Made by a program: the position numbers and the translations under genes | Source: Pigmentiphaga sp. | GTDB taxonomy: Bacteria > Pseudomonadota > Gammaproteobacteria > Burkholderiales > Burkholderiaceae_B | Direction: 5' to 3' | Assembly (NCBI GenBank): GCA_023228945.1 | Contig: JALOAI010000007.1 | Coordinates: forward strand, 62,001 to 126,000 | DNA length: 64,000 nucleotides | Shown here: one piece after another, positions 34,084 to 43,406 of the stretch | How the letters are laid out: the number at the start of each line of letters is the position of its first letter | Numbering within the stretch: the first letter of the stretch is position 1 | Notes under the pieces: generated by a model | The model's database searches: none | What the model was told of the DNA's origin: nothing | Seen by the model: only the letters and a program-made list of their open reading frames with translations

Positions 34084-34140
34084 AAAAAAAACCACGCCTC
34101 CGGATGGCGTTGCCGATCACGGAGGGGTGGTTGACGGCCG
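34084..34140 (-). terminator. Intrinsic terminator of hpd
   Basis: On the minus strand CCACCCCTCCG (34140-34130) pairs with CGGAGGCGTGG (34102-34092), 10 of 11 positions, with a 27-base loop, and is followed by eight T residues (34091-34084). It lies 43 bp past the hpd stop codon and is the evident end of that transcript. Confidence 0.75.
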
Positions 34141-34182
34141 AGCCGGCGGCGTGATGGCGCCGCCAGGTCGGCAACGGCGGGA

Positions 34183-35316
34183 TTACGAGGCGTCGGCCTT
34201 GTTGGGGCTGAGCACGCCGCGGCGCATCTGGTCGAGTTCGATCGACTCGAACAGGGCCTTGAAGTTGCCTTCGCCAAAGCCGTCATTGCCCTTGCGCTGG
34301 ATGATCTCGAAGAAGATCGGGCCGATTTCGGTTTCGGTAAAAATCTGCAGGAGCAGCCCGCCACCCGGCGCGCCATCGAGCAGGATGCGGTTTTTCTTCA
34401 GGCGGGCGACGTCTTCGCCGTGGCCGGGCAGGCGCTTGTCGAGCAATTCGTAATACGTATCGGGCGTATCGAGGAACCGCACGCCGCGCTCGCGCAGTTG
34501 TTCGATCGTGGCGTAGATGTCATCGGTGGCCAGCGCCAGATGCTGGATGCCTTCGCCGCGATAGAGATCCAGGTATTCCTGGATCTGGCCGCGCTCCTCG
34601 TTGCCCTCTTCATTGATGGGGATACGGATGTTGCCGCAGGGCGAGGTCATGGCCTTGGAGCGCACGCCGGTGACCTGCCCTTCGATGTCGAAGTAGCGGA
34701 TCTCGCGGAAGTTGAACAGACGCTCGTAGAACTCCGCCCACTCGGCCATGCGGCCGCGATAGACGTTGTGGGTGAGATGGTCGAGCACCTGCAGGCCGGC
34801 GCCGGCGTGATGCGCGTCGGCTTCGGCGGTGTCGGGATTGATGGGTACGAAATCGACGTCGTAGATGCTGATGTCGCCGATGCCGCCGCGGCCGTTCTTG
34901 CCGGGCCAGCGATCCACCAGGTAGATCAGCGAGTCGCCGATGCCCTTGATGGCGGGAATATTCAGTTCCATCGGGCCGCTACGGCTATCGAAGCCCCAGG
35001 CGCCGAGTTCGAGGGCGCGCTGGTAGGCGGCGGCCGCGTCTTGCACCCGGAAGGCGATAGCGCAGATCGAGGGGCCATGCAGGCGGGCGAAGCGCTGTGC
35101 GAAGGAGTCGGGCTCGGCATTGACGATGAAGTTGATGCCGCCCTGCCGGTACAACGTAACGTTCTTGGTGCGATGGCGCGCGATGGCCTTGAAGCCCAGG
35201 GTTTCGAATACCTTGCCGAGCGCCGCGGGATCGGGGGCGGCGTACTCCACGAATTCGAAACCGGCGGTGCCCATGGGGTTGTCCCAGGGCTCGAATTTGG
35301 CGACGTCGTTCTGCAT
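34183..35316 (-). CDS. hpd: 4-hydroxyphenylpyruvate dioxygenase
   Basis: HPPD converts 4-hydroxyphenylpyruvate to homogentisate in tyrosine breakdown. The 377-residue product has two glyoxalase-like halves; the iron ligands are recognisable as His in VLDHLTHNVYRG, His in GIQHLALATDDI and Glu in GPIFFEIIQRKG. The C-terminal GNFKALFESIELDQMRRG closes the active site. The ATG at 35316 is preferred over an upstream one because AGGAG lies 8 bp ahead of it and homology starts at KFEPWDNPMG. It is divergent from an Lrp-type regulator, a common pairing for hpd. Confidence 0.96.
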   Translation of the reverse strand: MQNDVAKFEPWDNPMGTAGFEFVEYAAPDPAALGKVFETLGFKAIARHRTKNVTLYRQGGINFIVNAEPDSFAQRFARLHGPSICAIAFRVQDAAAAYQRALELGAWGFDSRSGPMELNIPAIKGIGDSLIYLVDRWPGKNGRGGIGDISIYDVDFVPINPDTAEADAHHAGAGLQVLDHLTHNVYRGRMAEWAEFYERLFNFREIRYFDIEGQVTGVRSKAMTSPCGNIRIPINEEGNEERGQIQEYLDLYRGEGIQHLALATDDIYATIEQLRERGVRFLDTPDTYYELLDKRLPGHGEDVARLKKNRILLDGAPGGGLLLQIFTETEIGPIFFEIIQRKGNDGFGEGNFKALFESIELDQMRRGVLSPNKADAS

Positions 35317-35436
35317 GTCCGGACTCCTCGAAAGGGGATTGTCGTGAATGTGGGGCTCCAAAACTGGCTAGCCAAGCGATGCTGCCAGGCCAAGGCCCGC
35401 GGTCGACACATTGTAGAAAGATCGGCAGGGTGAAAG

Positions 35437-35474
35437 ATTGCCAAATTTGCTAAGCCTGAGGGGGTGTGGGCAAT
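35437..35474. promoter_or_regulatory. Inverted repeat in the hpd-lrp divergent promoter region
   Basis: ATTGCC (35437-35442) and GGCAAT (35469-35474) form an inverted pair with a 26-bp gap, within an AT-richer patch that also holds a TTGCTA/AATAAT promoter-like pair for the regulator gene. It is a candidate Lrp-family binding site controlling both genes; only position and symmetry support it. Confidence 0.35.
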
Positions 35475-35508
35475 AATATGCTGATAAACAGCCCCGCAGG
35501 AGCACAGA

Positions 35509-35988
35509 ATGCCCGACCTCGAACTCGATCGCACGGACCACCGGATCCTGGCCGAACTTCAGCGCGATGGCCGCCTCAGCAATCAGGAGTTGGCCGACCG
35601 CGTGGCGCTCACGCCCAGCCCCTGTTTGCGCCGTGTGCGGCGGCTGGAGAGCCTCGGTGTGATCCGCCAGTACGTGGCGCTCGTCGATCCCGAAAAAGTC
35701 GGGATGGGTTTGACCGCCTATATCGAAGTTCGTTTGCAAAAGCATACGGGCAGCGATCACCGGCCGATCGAGGACTTCACCCGGCACGTAGAGCAATGGC
35801 CGGAGATCGTGGCATGTTATGCCACCACCGGCGATATGGACTATCTCCTGCGCGTGCAGGTGCGCGACCTCGCGCATTTCTCCCGTTTCGCCATGGATAC
35901 GCTCATGCATCATCCGGCGGTGGTCGACATGCGCTCCAGCTTCGTGCTCAAAAAGATCAAAGAAACCACCGCCATCGTTGTGGCGTAG
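35509..35988 (+). CDS. Lrp/AsnC-family transcriptional regulator, probably of hpd
   Basis: A 159-residue regulator with an N-terminal helix-turn-helix (LDRTDHRILAELQRDGRLS, then NQELADRVALTPSPCLRRV, about 6-45) and a C-terminal RAM ligand-binding domain (VACYATTGDMDYLLRV). Such proteins form octamers and respond to amino acids. AGGAG precedes the ATG at 35509. The divergent arrangement with hpd, separated by 192 bp, suggests it controls tyrosine or phenylalanine catabolism in response to the amino acid. Confidence 0.93.
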   Translation: MPDLELDRTDHRILAELQRDGRLSNQELADRVALTPSPCLRRVRRLESLGVIRQYVALVDPEKVGMGLTAYIEVRLQKHTGSDHRPIEDFTRHVEQWPEIVACYATTGDMDYLLRVQVRDLAHFSRFAMDTLMHHPAVVDMRSSFVLKKIKETTAIVVA

Positions 35989-36206
35989 GCGCCACTGCGG
36001 ATAGGGGGCCGGACGGGTCCGCGCGTCGGTCGGGCATTTGCGACACGCCCCCGCCGGAGCCTGGGTTTCCGAGGGGCGGGCCGCCGCGCGCCGGGAGTTG
36101 GCGGGTAGCGGAATGGCGTCTTTGTTGCCGGGGAGCGGAGGCCGTGCGACAGCGTTGTCGCGCGTCTGAGGTTAGAATCGTAGGTTCGTAATCTTCAAAT
36201 CACCTC

Positions 36207-37049
36207 ATGCCTGCAACCGCTGCGTCTACCCAACCGGCCCTGGTGTTTCGCCAGGTGGCGGTCGGCTACACCGAGACCCCGCTACTGAGCGGCATCGATC
36301 TCCACGTGGAGCCCGGCCAGGTCGTCACCATGCTCGGCGGCTCCGGCTCGGGCAAGACCACGCTGCTGCGCGCGGCCACCGGCCAGTTGCTGCCAATGGC
36401 CGGTACCGTGCAGGTTCTGGGTACCGACTTCGCCAAAGCGTCACCCGCCGCGGTGCGCGCCGTGCGCCAGCGCATGGGGGTGCTGTTCCAGCAGGGCGCG
36501 CTGTTTACCGATCTCACGGTGTTCGAGAATGTCGCCTTCGCCTTGCGCGAGCACACGCGCATGAACGAAACCGAGATCCGCGAACGGGTGCTCGACCGCC
36601 TGCAGGCCGTGGGCCTGAGGGCGGCGGCCCACCTGCGCACCGGCGAGATCTCAGGCGGCATGGCGCGGCGCGTAGCGCTGGCGCGCGCCGTGGTGCTCGA
36701 CCCCGAACTCGTGTTGTACGACGAACCCTTCGCGGGCCTCGATCCCATCGCCATGGGCATTACCGCGCAACTGATCCGTCAACTGTCCGACCGTCTCGGT
36801 TGCGCGTCGCTGCTGATCACCCACGATGTGCCCGAATCCTTCGAGATTTCCGATCGTGTCTACCTGATCGGCAAGGGCCGCCTCCATGCCAGCGGGACGC
36901 CAGCCGAACTGCGGGCCAGCGACGACCCTTACGTACGCCAGTTCCTCGAAGGGCTGCCCGACGGCCCGGTGGCTTTCCAATATCCGGACTCGCCGGCGTT
37001 CCAGCAATGGCTGGCCCGGCAGCCGGCTGCAAAAGGGGAGCGTCCATGA
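36207..37049 (+). CDS. mlaF: MlaF, ATPase of the phospholipid transporter
   Basis: ATPase of the MlaFED inner-membrane complex that keeps outer-membrane lipid asymmetry. The 280-residue product has Walker A GGSGSGKTT (about 45-53), the Q-loop LFQQGALF, signature ISGGMARR, Walker B LVLYDEPFAGLDP and the switch His in LLITHDVPES. The MARR extension of the signature and the GALF after the Q-loop are typical for MlaF/Ttg2A. Its ATGA overlap with mlaE marks the start of the mla operon; 218 bp lie upstream of it. Confidence 0.95.
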   Translation: MPATAASTQPALVFRQVAVGYTETPLLSGIDLHVEPGQVVTMLGGSGSGKTTLLRAATGQLLPMAGTVQVLGTDFAKASPAAVRAVRQRMGVLFQQGALFTDLTVFENVAFALREHTRMNETEIRERVLDRLQAVGLRAAAHLRTGEISGGMARRVALARAVVLDPELVLYDEPFAGLDPIAMGITAQLIRQLSDRLGCASLLITHDVPESFEISDRVYLIGKGRLHASGTPAELRASDDPYVRQFLEGLPDGPVAFQYPDSPAFQQWLARQPAAKGERP

Positions 37050-37831
37050 GTCGATGGTTGTCGCCCGTGGCCCGGCTCGGCGCCGCCAGCCGTGGCGGCC
37101 TCGCCACACTGGGCCAGTTTGCCCGGTTTTTCTTGGCCGTGCTGGGGCGCAGTGGTATTGTGCTCGCCCGGCCGCGGCTGCTATTGCAGCAAGTCTTCTT
37201 CCTCGGCAATCTGTCTCTGCTCATCATCGCCGTCTCGGGCCTGTTCGTGGGGTTCGTGCTCGGCTTGCAGGGCTATTACACGCTCAGCCGCTATGGGTCC
37301 GAGGAAGCCCTGGGCGTGCTGGTGGCGTTGTCGCTCACCCGCGAGCTGGGGCCGGTCGTCACGGCCTTGTTGTTCGCCGGCCGGGCGGGTACCTCGCTCA
37401 CGGCCGAGATCGGCCTGATGAAGGCCGGCGAACAACTGGCGGCCATGGAAGTCATGGCCGTCGACCCGCTGCGGCGCGTCGTGGCGCCGCGTTTCTGGGC
37501 GGGCGTGATCGCCATGCCCATCCTCGCCGCGGTGTTTTCCATGGTCGGGGTGCTGGGCGGCTGGCTGGTCGGCGTGCAGATGATCGGTGTCGATCCCGGC
37601 TCGTTCTGGTCACAGATGCAAGATGGCGTCGACGTCATGAACGACGTCGTCAATGGCGTCATCAAGAGCGTGGTGTTCGGTGTGGCCGTCACGCTGGTGG
37701 CACTGTTCTGCGGTTGGCAGGCACGGCCCACGCCCGAGGGCGTGTCGCGGGCCACCACGCGAACGGTGGTGGTGGGCTCCCTGCTGGTGCTGGGCCTGGA
37801 TTTCGTTCTTACCGCGCTGATGTTCGGCTGA
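37046..37831 (+). CDS. mlaE: MlaE, permease of the phospholipid transporter
   Basis: A 261-residue MlaE/Ttg2B permease with an amphipathic N-terminus and about five membrane helices. Signature segments are LFVGFVLGLQGYYTLSRYG, ALLFAGRAGTSLTAEIGLMKAGEQLAAMEVMAVDP and the RRVVAPRFWAGVIAMPIL that follows. It forms the membrane core of MlaFEDB with MlaF and MlaD. It starts at an ATG overlapping the mlaF stop. Confidence 0.95.
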   Translation: MSRWLSPVARLGAASRGGLATLGQFARFFLAVLGRSGIVLARPRLLLQQVFFLGNLSLLIIAVSGLFVGFVLGLQGYYTLSRYGSEEALGVLVALSLTRELGPVVTALLFAGRAGTSLTAEIGLMKAGEQLAAMEVMAVDPLRRVVAPRFWAGVIAMPILAAVFSMVGVLGGWLVGVQMIGVDPGSFWSQMQDGVDVMNDVVNGVIKSVVFGVAVTLVALFCGWQARPTPEGVSRATTRTVVVGSLLVLGLDFVLTALMFG

Positions 37832-37863
37832 GGCCGGGCGTTCGAACACGGAGCTGATTCGTT

Positions 37864-38367
37864 ATGTCGCAATCCAAAGTGGATGTCTGGGTAGGTTTGT
37901 TCGTGCTGTTGGGCATCTTGGCCCTGGTGTTTCTGGCCTTGCGCGCGGGCAACCTTGCCTCGTATTCGTGGGCGCCCACCTATGCGGTGGACGCCAAGTT
38001 CCACAACATCGGCGGCCTCAAGGCCCGTGCCGCCGTCAAGAGCGCCGGCGTAGTGGTGGGGCGGGTCGAGGGCATTCGCCTCGATCCCCACACCTACGAG
38101 GCCGTCGTGACGCTCAACCTCAATCAGGCTTTCGAGTTTCCGGCCGACTCCTCGGTGGCCATCCTCACCTCCGGCCTGCTGGGCGAACAATATCTCGGGC
38201 TGGAACCCGGCAGTGACGACCGTATGCTGGCTGCGGGCGACACCATTGCCTATACCCAGGGCGCCATCGTCCTGGAGAACCTCATCAGCCAGTTCCTGTA
38301 CAGCATGGCCGACGATCGCGGCTCGTCTTCCTCCAATCCTCCCGCGGCGTCCGGCAGCACACCATGA
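37864..38367 (+). CDS. mlaD: MlaD, MCE-domain periplasmic ring protein
   Basis: A 167-residue protein with one N-terminal transmembrane helix (about 9-29) and a single MCE domain: AKFHNIGGLKARAAVKSAGVVVG, then LTSGLLGEQYLGLEPG. MlaD hexamers form the periplasmic channel of the MlaFED complex. Its stop codon overlaps the mlaA start. The Ser/Pro-rich C-terminus is shorter than that of E. coli MlaD. Confidence 0.95.
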   Translation: MSQSKVDVWVGLFVLLGILALVFLALRAGNLASYSWAPTYAVDAKFHNIGGLKARAAVKSAGVVVGRVEGIRLDPHTYEAVVTLNLNQAFEFPADSSVAILTSGLLGEQYLGLEPGSDDRMLAAGDTIAYTQGAIVLENLISQFLYSMADDRGSSSSNPPAASGSTP

Positions 38368-39143
38368 AATTGACCTCCACTCGTTCTTTGCTTCCCCTGG
38401 CCGTGGCGCTTCTGGCGGCAGGCTGCGCCACCGTTCCGGGCGAGCCCGACCCCCGCGATCCGCTGGAGCCCATGAATCGCACCATTTATCGGGTCAACTC
38501 CGAGCTGGACGAGCATGTGTTCTCCCATGTGGTGCACGCCTACCGCGATATCGTGCCGCCGCCGGTGCGCACTTGCGTCCATAACTTCTTCGGCAACCTC
38601 CGCGATGTCTGGTCCGCGGCCAACAGCTTCCTGCAATTGCGGGTTCCCGATGGCATCAACACCGTTGGCCGGGTGCTCATGAACTCCTCCCTGGGGGTCC
38701 TGGGCTGTTTCGATCCGGCATCCCAGGTGGGCGTGGCGCGCATCAGCAATGATTTCGGCACCACCCTGGGTGTCTGGGGCATCGGCCCGGGGCCGTACCT
38801 GGTGCTGCCGCTGCTGGGCCCCAGCACCGCGCGGGATGGCGTGGGTCTGGTCGCCGATTTCTATGGCAACGTGCTGACGTACTCCGACAACGTCCGTCTC
38901 AAAAATACCCTGCGCGGCATCAGCCTGGTGGATCAGCGCGCCAGTCTGATCGAGGCGGTGGAACTTGTCGATCAATTGGCACTCGATCCTTATACCTTCG
39001 TGCGCGACGCCTATTTGCAGCGCCGATTGATGCAAATCCGGGGGCGTGATGCCGAGCTCGATCTGCCGGACTACTCCTTGCCCGACTACGAAGACGACGA
39101 AGACCTCGCGCCCACCGCGGTACCCGCCGCGGCGGCCCCCTGA
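38364..39143 (+). CDS. mlaA: MlaA (VacJ), outer-membrane lipoprotein
   Basis: MlaA extracts mislocalised phospholipids from the outer leaflet of the outer membrane. The 259-residue product has a lipoprotein signal ending in LLAAGC (Cys about 22), then the conserved DPLEPMNRTIYRVNSELDE, NFFGNLRDVWSAANSFLQ and the SNDFGTTLGVWGIGPGPYLVLPLLGPS segments. The C-terminus is acidic and Ala-rich. In E. coli mlaA is elsewhere; in many Burkholderiales it lies inside the mla operon, as here. Confidence 0.95.
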   Translation: MKLTSTRSLLPLAVALLAAGCATVPGEPDPRDPLEPMNRTIYRVNSELDEHVFSHVVHAYRDIVPPPVRTCVHNFFGNLRDVWSAANSFLQLRVPDGINTVGRVLMNSSLGVLGCFDPASQVGVARISNDFGTTLGVWGIGPGPYLVLPLLGPSTARDGVGLVADFYGNVLTYSDNVRLKNTLRGISLVDQRASLIEAVELVDQLALDPYTFVRDAYLQRRLMQIRGRDAELDLPDYSLPDYEDDEDLAPTAVPAAAAP

Positions 39144-39189
39144 GGCCGCGTCCGGCCGTATTCCCGTTCCCGAATTCCCAGGAGATCCT

Positions 39190-39867
39190 ATGCGTTACAA
39201 CACTCGATGGATGACCGGCATGCTGGCGCAAGCCGCCCGCCGGCGCGTGCTGTTCACAATGGCCAGTCTTAGCCTGCTGGCGGCGGCCGGCGGCGTGGGC
39301 GGCGCGGTGGCCGCCACTTCCGACCCCGACCCCAAGGCCGAGCCCCAGGTTTTCGTCGAGCAGGTGGCGCGCCAGGCGCTGCAGGTACTGAAAGACGATC
39401 CTCAGCTCAAGTCCGGCGACGTGCGGCGCGTCAATACGGTCATCGACGAGTACTTGCTGCCCTACGTCAACTTCGAAAAAACCACCCGCCTAGCGGCCGG
39501 CCGCTATTGGCGCGAAGCCACGCCGGCACAGCGCGAAGCCCTGGCCCGCGAGTTCCGGGGCACGCTGGTGCGCACCTACAGCGGCGCGCTGCGCGACGTC
39601 AATCCCACGCTCGACATTCGCATGCTGCCGTTCCGTGGCGATCCCCAGGCCAACGATGTGGTGGTGCGCACCGAGGTCGTGCAGTCGGGCATGCAGCCCG
39701 CCGCGGTCGATTACCGCCTCGAACGCACGCCCGAGGGCTGGAAGGTCTACGATCTCAGCGTCGAGGGCATCTGGCTGATCCAGAATTATCGGAATCAATT
39801 TGCCTCCGTGATTCAGCAGCAAGGGATCGACGGCCTGATCAAGACTTTGGCGCAGCGCAACCAATAG
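39190..39867 (+). CDS. mlaC: MlaC, periplasmic phospholipid carrier
   Basis: MlaC shuttles phospholipids between MlaA in the outer and MlaFED in the inner membrane. The 225-residue product has a signal sequence with a basic start and a hydrophobic stretch ending at GGAVAATSD, then the Ttg2D-type body with VIDEYLLPYVNFEKTTRLAAGRYW and NYRNQFASVIQQQGIDGLIKTL at the end. GGAG precedes the ATG at 39190. Normally an mlaB (STAS) gene follows; here the next gene, 73 bp on, is an unrelated ABC ATPase. Confidence 0.94.
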   Translation: MRYNTRWMTGMLAQAARRRVLFTMASLSLLAAAGGVGGAVAATSDPDPKAEPQVFVEQVARQALQVLKDDPQLKSGDVRRVNTVIDEYLLPYVNFEKTTRLAAGRYWREATPAQREALAREFRGTLVRTYSGALRDVNPTLDIRMLPFRGDPQANDVVVRTEVVQSGMQPAAVDYRLERTPEGWKVYDLSVEGIWLIQNYRNQFASVIQQQGIDGLIKTLAQRNQ

Positions 39868-39904
39868 CCGGGCGCGCCATTCGGGGAGGGCGGGCGCCTC
39901 GGCC

Positions 39905-39910
39905 TATAAT
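39905..39910 (+). promoter_or_regulatory. Consensus -10 box between mlaC and the ABC ATPase gene
   Basis: A perfect TATAAT lies 30 bp ahead of the ABC ATPase ATG. No clear -35 is seen in the GC-rich sequence upstream, but the box could let the exporter-murA-his block be transcribed independently of mla. Confidence 0.4.
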
Positions 39911-39940
39911 GGAGGGCTTGGCGCTACGCTCCCCCGAATT

Positions 39941-40732
39941 ATGTCCGCTGTTTCCATCCAGAATCTCTCCAAGGTTTATACGCCCCCAGCCCGCTGGAGC
40001 GACCGCCTGCGCGGCCGTACCCGCGGCAAGGGGTTTCAGGCGCTGTCCGACGTCAGCCTGACGATCGAGCACGGAGAGTTCTTTGGCCTTCTCGGCCCCA
40101 ACGGCGCCGGCAAGACCACACTGATTTCGGTGCTGGCGGGGCTGGCCCGTGCCACCCAGGGCCGGGTGGCCGTCTGTGGCTACGATGTCGATTCGCAGTA
40201 CGCGCTGGCCCGGCGCGCGCTGGGCGTGGTGCCCCAGGAACTGGTCTTCGATCCCTTCTTCACTGTGCGCGAAACCCTGCGCATCCAGTCGGGCTATTTC
40301 GGCTTGCGCCAGAACGACGCCTGGATCGACGAGATCCTCGCCAATCTCGGCTTGTCCGACAAGGCCGACAGCAATATGCGGGCCTTGTCGGGCGGCATGA
40401 AACGGCGGGTGCTGGTGGCGCAGGCGCTGGTGCACCGGCCGCCCGTCATCGTGCTCGACGAGCCCACGGCGGGCGTCGACGTCGATCTCCGGCGCTCGCT
40501 CTGGGAGTTCATCGCCCGTCTCAACCAGCTCGGCCATACCGTCCTGCTCACCACCCACTACCTCGAGGAAGCCGAGGCCCTGTGCGGGCGTATCGCCATG
40601 CTCAAGGCGGGCCGCATCATCGCCCTCGACCGCACCGAGAACCTGATCCGCCAGGGCGGCGCCGAAGACCTCGAGGAGGCTTTCGTACGCATCATGAACA
40701 ACGATTCTGATATCGAAAGGAGGCTGGGATGA
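39941..40732 (+). CDS. ABC-2 type exporter, ATP-binding protein
   Basis: A 263-residue ABC ATPase: Walker A GPNGAGKTT, signature ALSGGMKRR, Walker B VIVLDEPTAGVD and switch histidine in LLTTHYLEEAE. The N-terminus has a short Arg-rich insertion (PPARWSDRLRGRTRGKG) before the first conserved strand. It overlaps the permease gene by 4 bp. The pair resembles the YadG/YadH exporter; the substrate is unknown. In related genomes such a pair lies between mla and murA. Confidence 0.92.
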   Translation: MSAVSIQNLSKVYTPPARWSDRLRGRTRGKGFQALSDVSLTIEHGEFFGLLGPNGAGKTTLISVLAGLARATQGRVAVCGYDVDSQYALARRALGVVPQELVFDPFFTVRETLRIQSGYFGLRQNDAWIDEILANLGLSDKADSNMRALSGGMKRRVLVAQALVHRPPVIVLDEPTAGVDVDLRRSLWEFIARLNQLGHTVLLTTHYLEEAEALCGRIAMLKAGRIIALDRTENLIRQGGAEDLEEAFVRIMNNDSDIERRLG

Positions 40733-41604
40733 GTGCGCCGGGCCGTCCCAAGCACGAATCCTCCCTCGGGGAGGGGGTCGCGCAGCGACTGGAGGGCAGT
40801 CCATCCGGTGCGCCGGGCCGTCGTCCCATCCTGCAGCCCAACCTGCGGGGCGGCTCGGGCTTTCCCACCCTGTTCTACAAAGAGTTGCTGCGCTTTTATA
40901 AAGTCAGCTTCCAGACCGTGGCCGCTCCGGTGGTCACGGCTTTGCTGTACCTGCTGGTGTTCGCCCACGTGCTGCGCGATCACGTGCGCATCTACGATAT
41001 CCCCTATACCGCCTTCCTGGTGCCGGGGCTGGTCATGATGAGCATGCTCCAGAATGCCTTCTCCAACGCCTCGTCGTCGCTGATCCAGAGCCGGGTCACG
41101 GGCAATCTGGTGTTCGTGCTGCTGCCGCCGCTCTCGCATCTCGATATGTATGCCGCCTACGTGCTGGCATCGGTCGTGCGCGGCCTGGTGGTGGGCCTTG
41201 GCGTCTGGCTGGTGACGCTGTTTTTCACCGGACCGCATCTGGCCCAGCCGTTGTGGATCCTCACTTTCGCCACGCTGTCCTGTGGTGTGATGGCCACGCT
41301 GGGGCTGGTGGCGGGGATCTGGGCCGAAAAATTCGACCAGATCGCCGCCTTCCAGAACTTCCTCATCATGCCCGCCACATTTTTGTCCGGCGTGTTCTAT
41401 TCCATCAATTCGCTGCCACCTTTCTGGCAGGCTGTGTCGCACTGGAACCCCGTTTTCTATGCCATCGATGGCTTCCGCTACGGCTTTTTCGGCGTATCGG
41501 ATACCTCGCCCTGGACCAGCCTGGCCGTGGTGGGCGGTGTTTTCATCGTCCTGGCGCTGGCGGCCCTCCGGCTGCTGGCCAGTGGCTACAAGCTTAGGAG
41601 TTGA
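40729..41604 (+). CDS. ABC-2 type exporter, permease, with repeat-derived N-terminal extension
   Basis: A 291-residue permease with six membrane helices, YadH-like, starting properly at about GGSGFPTLFYKELLRFYK (residue 40). The first ~35 residues (MSAPGRPKHESSLGEG and on) come from a palindromic repeat inserted in frame directly behind the start codon; the same peptide pattern occurs in HisF. Family motifs include AFLVPGLVMMSMLQNAFSNAS and the PATFLSGVFYSINSLPPFW loop. Its start overlaps the ATPase stop (ATGA). The extension is polar and probably cytoplasmic. Confidence 0.9.
   Translation: MSAPGRPKHESSLGEGVAQRLEGSPSGAPGRRPILQPNLRGGSGFPTLFYKELLRFYKVSFQTVAAPVVTALLYLLVFAHVLRDHVRIYDIPYTAFLVPGLVMMSMLQNAFSNASSSLIQSRVTGNLVFVLLPPLSHLDMYAAYVLASVVRGLVVGLGVWLVTLFFTGPHLAQPLWILTFATLSCGVMATLGLVAGIWAEKFDQIAAFQNFLIMPATFLSGVFYSINSLPPFWQAVSHWNPVFYAIDGFRYGFFGVSDTSPWTSLAVVGGVFIVLALAALRLLASGYKLRS
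40733..40822 (+). repeat. Palindromic repeat, copy 1, in frame at the start of the ABC permease
   Basis: The core at 40740-40808 aligns without gaps to 47466-47534 in hisF; by hand 61 of 69 bases match. It contains a CCTCCC/GGGGAGG palindrome and a GTCGC-GCA-GCGAC hairpin. Copy 1 is framed by a 15-bp exact direct repeat (40733-40747 and 40808-40822), exactly 75 bp, or 25 codons, apart. The unit therefore keeps the reading frame. Confidence 0.85.
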
Positions 41605-41835
41605 TATGGAACGGCCCCCACGCTCACTTACGTTCGCTGCCCCCCGAGGGGGCCGCAGCCTCCTTCGGGCGGCCGGGCGGAGGCTGCCTCCCCCCTACGC
41701 GCTGACGCGCGCCCCCCAGGGGGCGGCACTGGCGGACCGGCAAAGCCGGCTCCGCTGTGCCCTGGATCGGCCGGCGTACTTTCATCCGGCGTGGGTCTCA
41801 CCGCGCACGGTGGAGAAATTTGATATGAAACGACC
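41601..41835 (+). repeat. Hairpin-rich repeat element between the ABC permease gene and ibaG
   Basis: From 41612 on there is a series of GC hairpins: GCCCCC/GGGGGC, a perfect GCAGCCTCC/GGAGGCTGC stem, a block of CCCCCC/GGGGGG arms and CCGGCAAAGCCGG. The first of these and the CTTCGGGCGGCC behind it match the terminator repeat at 34015-34077. The element is flanked by near-identical 16-mers (41601-41616 and 41820-41835, 14 of 16 identical, both starting TTGATATG), which could be a remnant of a duplicated target. No gene is present in this gap. Confidence 0.75.
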
Positions 41836-41850
41836 GTTACGGAGGCTGAC

Positions 41851-42102
41851 ATGAGCGGCGTTCCCACCCCCGAGCAGGTGCGCGAGTACATCGTCGCGGG
41901 CCTTGACTGTCATCATTGCGCCGTGGAGGGCGACGGTCATCATTTCGAGGCGGTGATCGTCTCCCCCGCCTTTGCCGGCAAGCGGCCCATTGCCCGCCAC
42001 CAGTTGGTGTATGCGGCGCTGGGCGACCGCATGCGGGCCGAGATCCACGCCTTGTCGATGCGCACCCTCACGCCCGAAGAATACGCCGCGCAGGGTGGCT
42101 GA
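41851..42102 (+). CDS. ibaG: BolA/IbaG-family protein
   Basis: An 83-residue BolA-like protein with the conserved central HHFEAVIVSPAFAGKRPIARHQLVYAALGDRM, here the FAGK..RHQLVY signature. BolA-type proteins bind [2Fe-2S] clusters together with monothiol glutaredoxins. The IbaG branch is characteristically located directly ahead of murA, as seen here (30 bp apart). The N-terminal DCHHCAVEGDGHH contains extra cysteine and histidines typical of IbaG. Confidence 0.92.
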   Translation: MSGVPTPEQVREYIVAGLDCHHCAVEGDGHHFEAVIVSPAFAGKRPIARHQLVYAALGDRMRAEIHALSMRTLTPEEYAAQGG

Positions 42103-42131
42103 CCGGCTTCGCGCCATTCCCGGATTTCCGC

Positions 42132-43402
<1,271 letters not shown>

Positions 43403-43406
<4 letters not shown>

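Noticed and set aside
36000..36190. GC-rich stretch before mlaF as another copy of the hairpin repeat
   Set aside because: It has C- and G-runs but not the ordered arms seen at 34.0 and 41.6 kb.
39879..39938. ATTCGGGGAG / CTCCCCCGAAT inverted pair around the -10 box before the ABC ATPase gene as an operator
   Set aside because: Arms are unequal and GC-driven, and no conserved spacing or regulator is evident.
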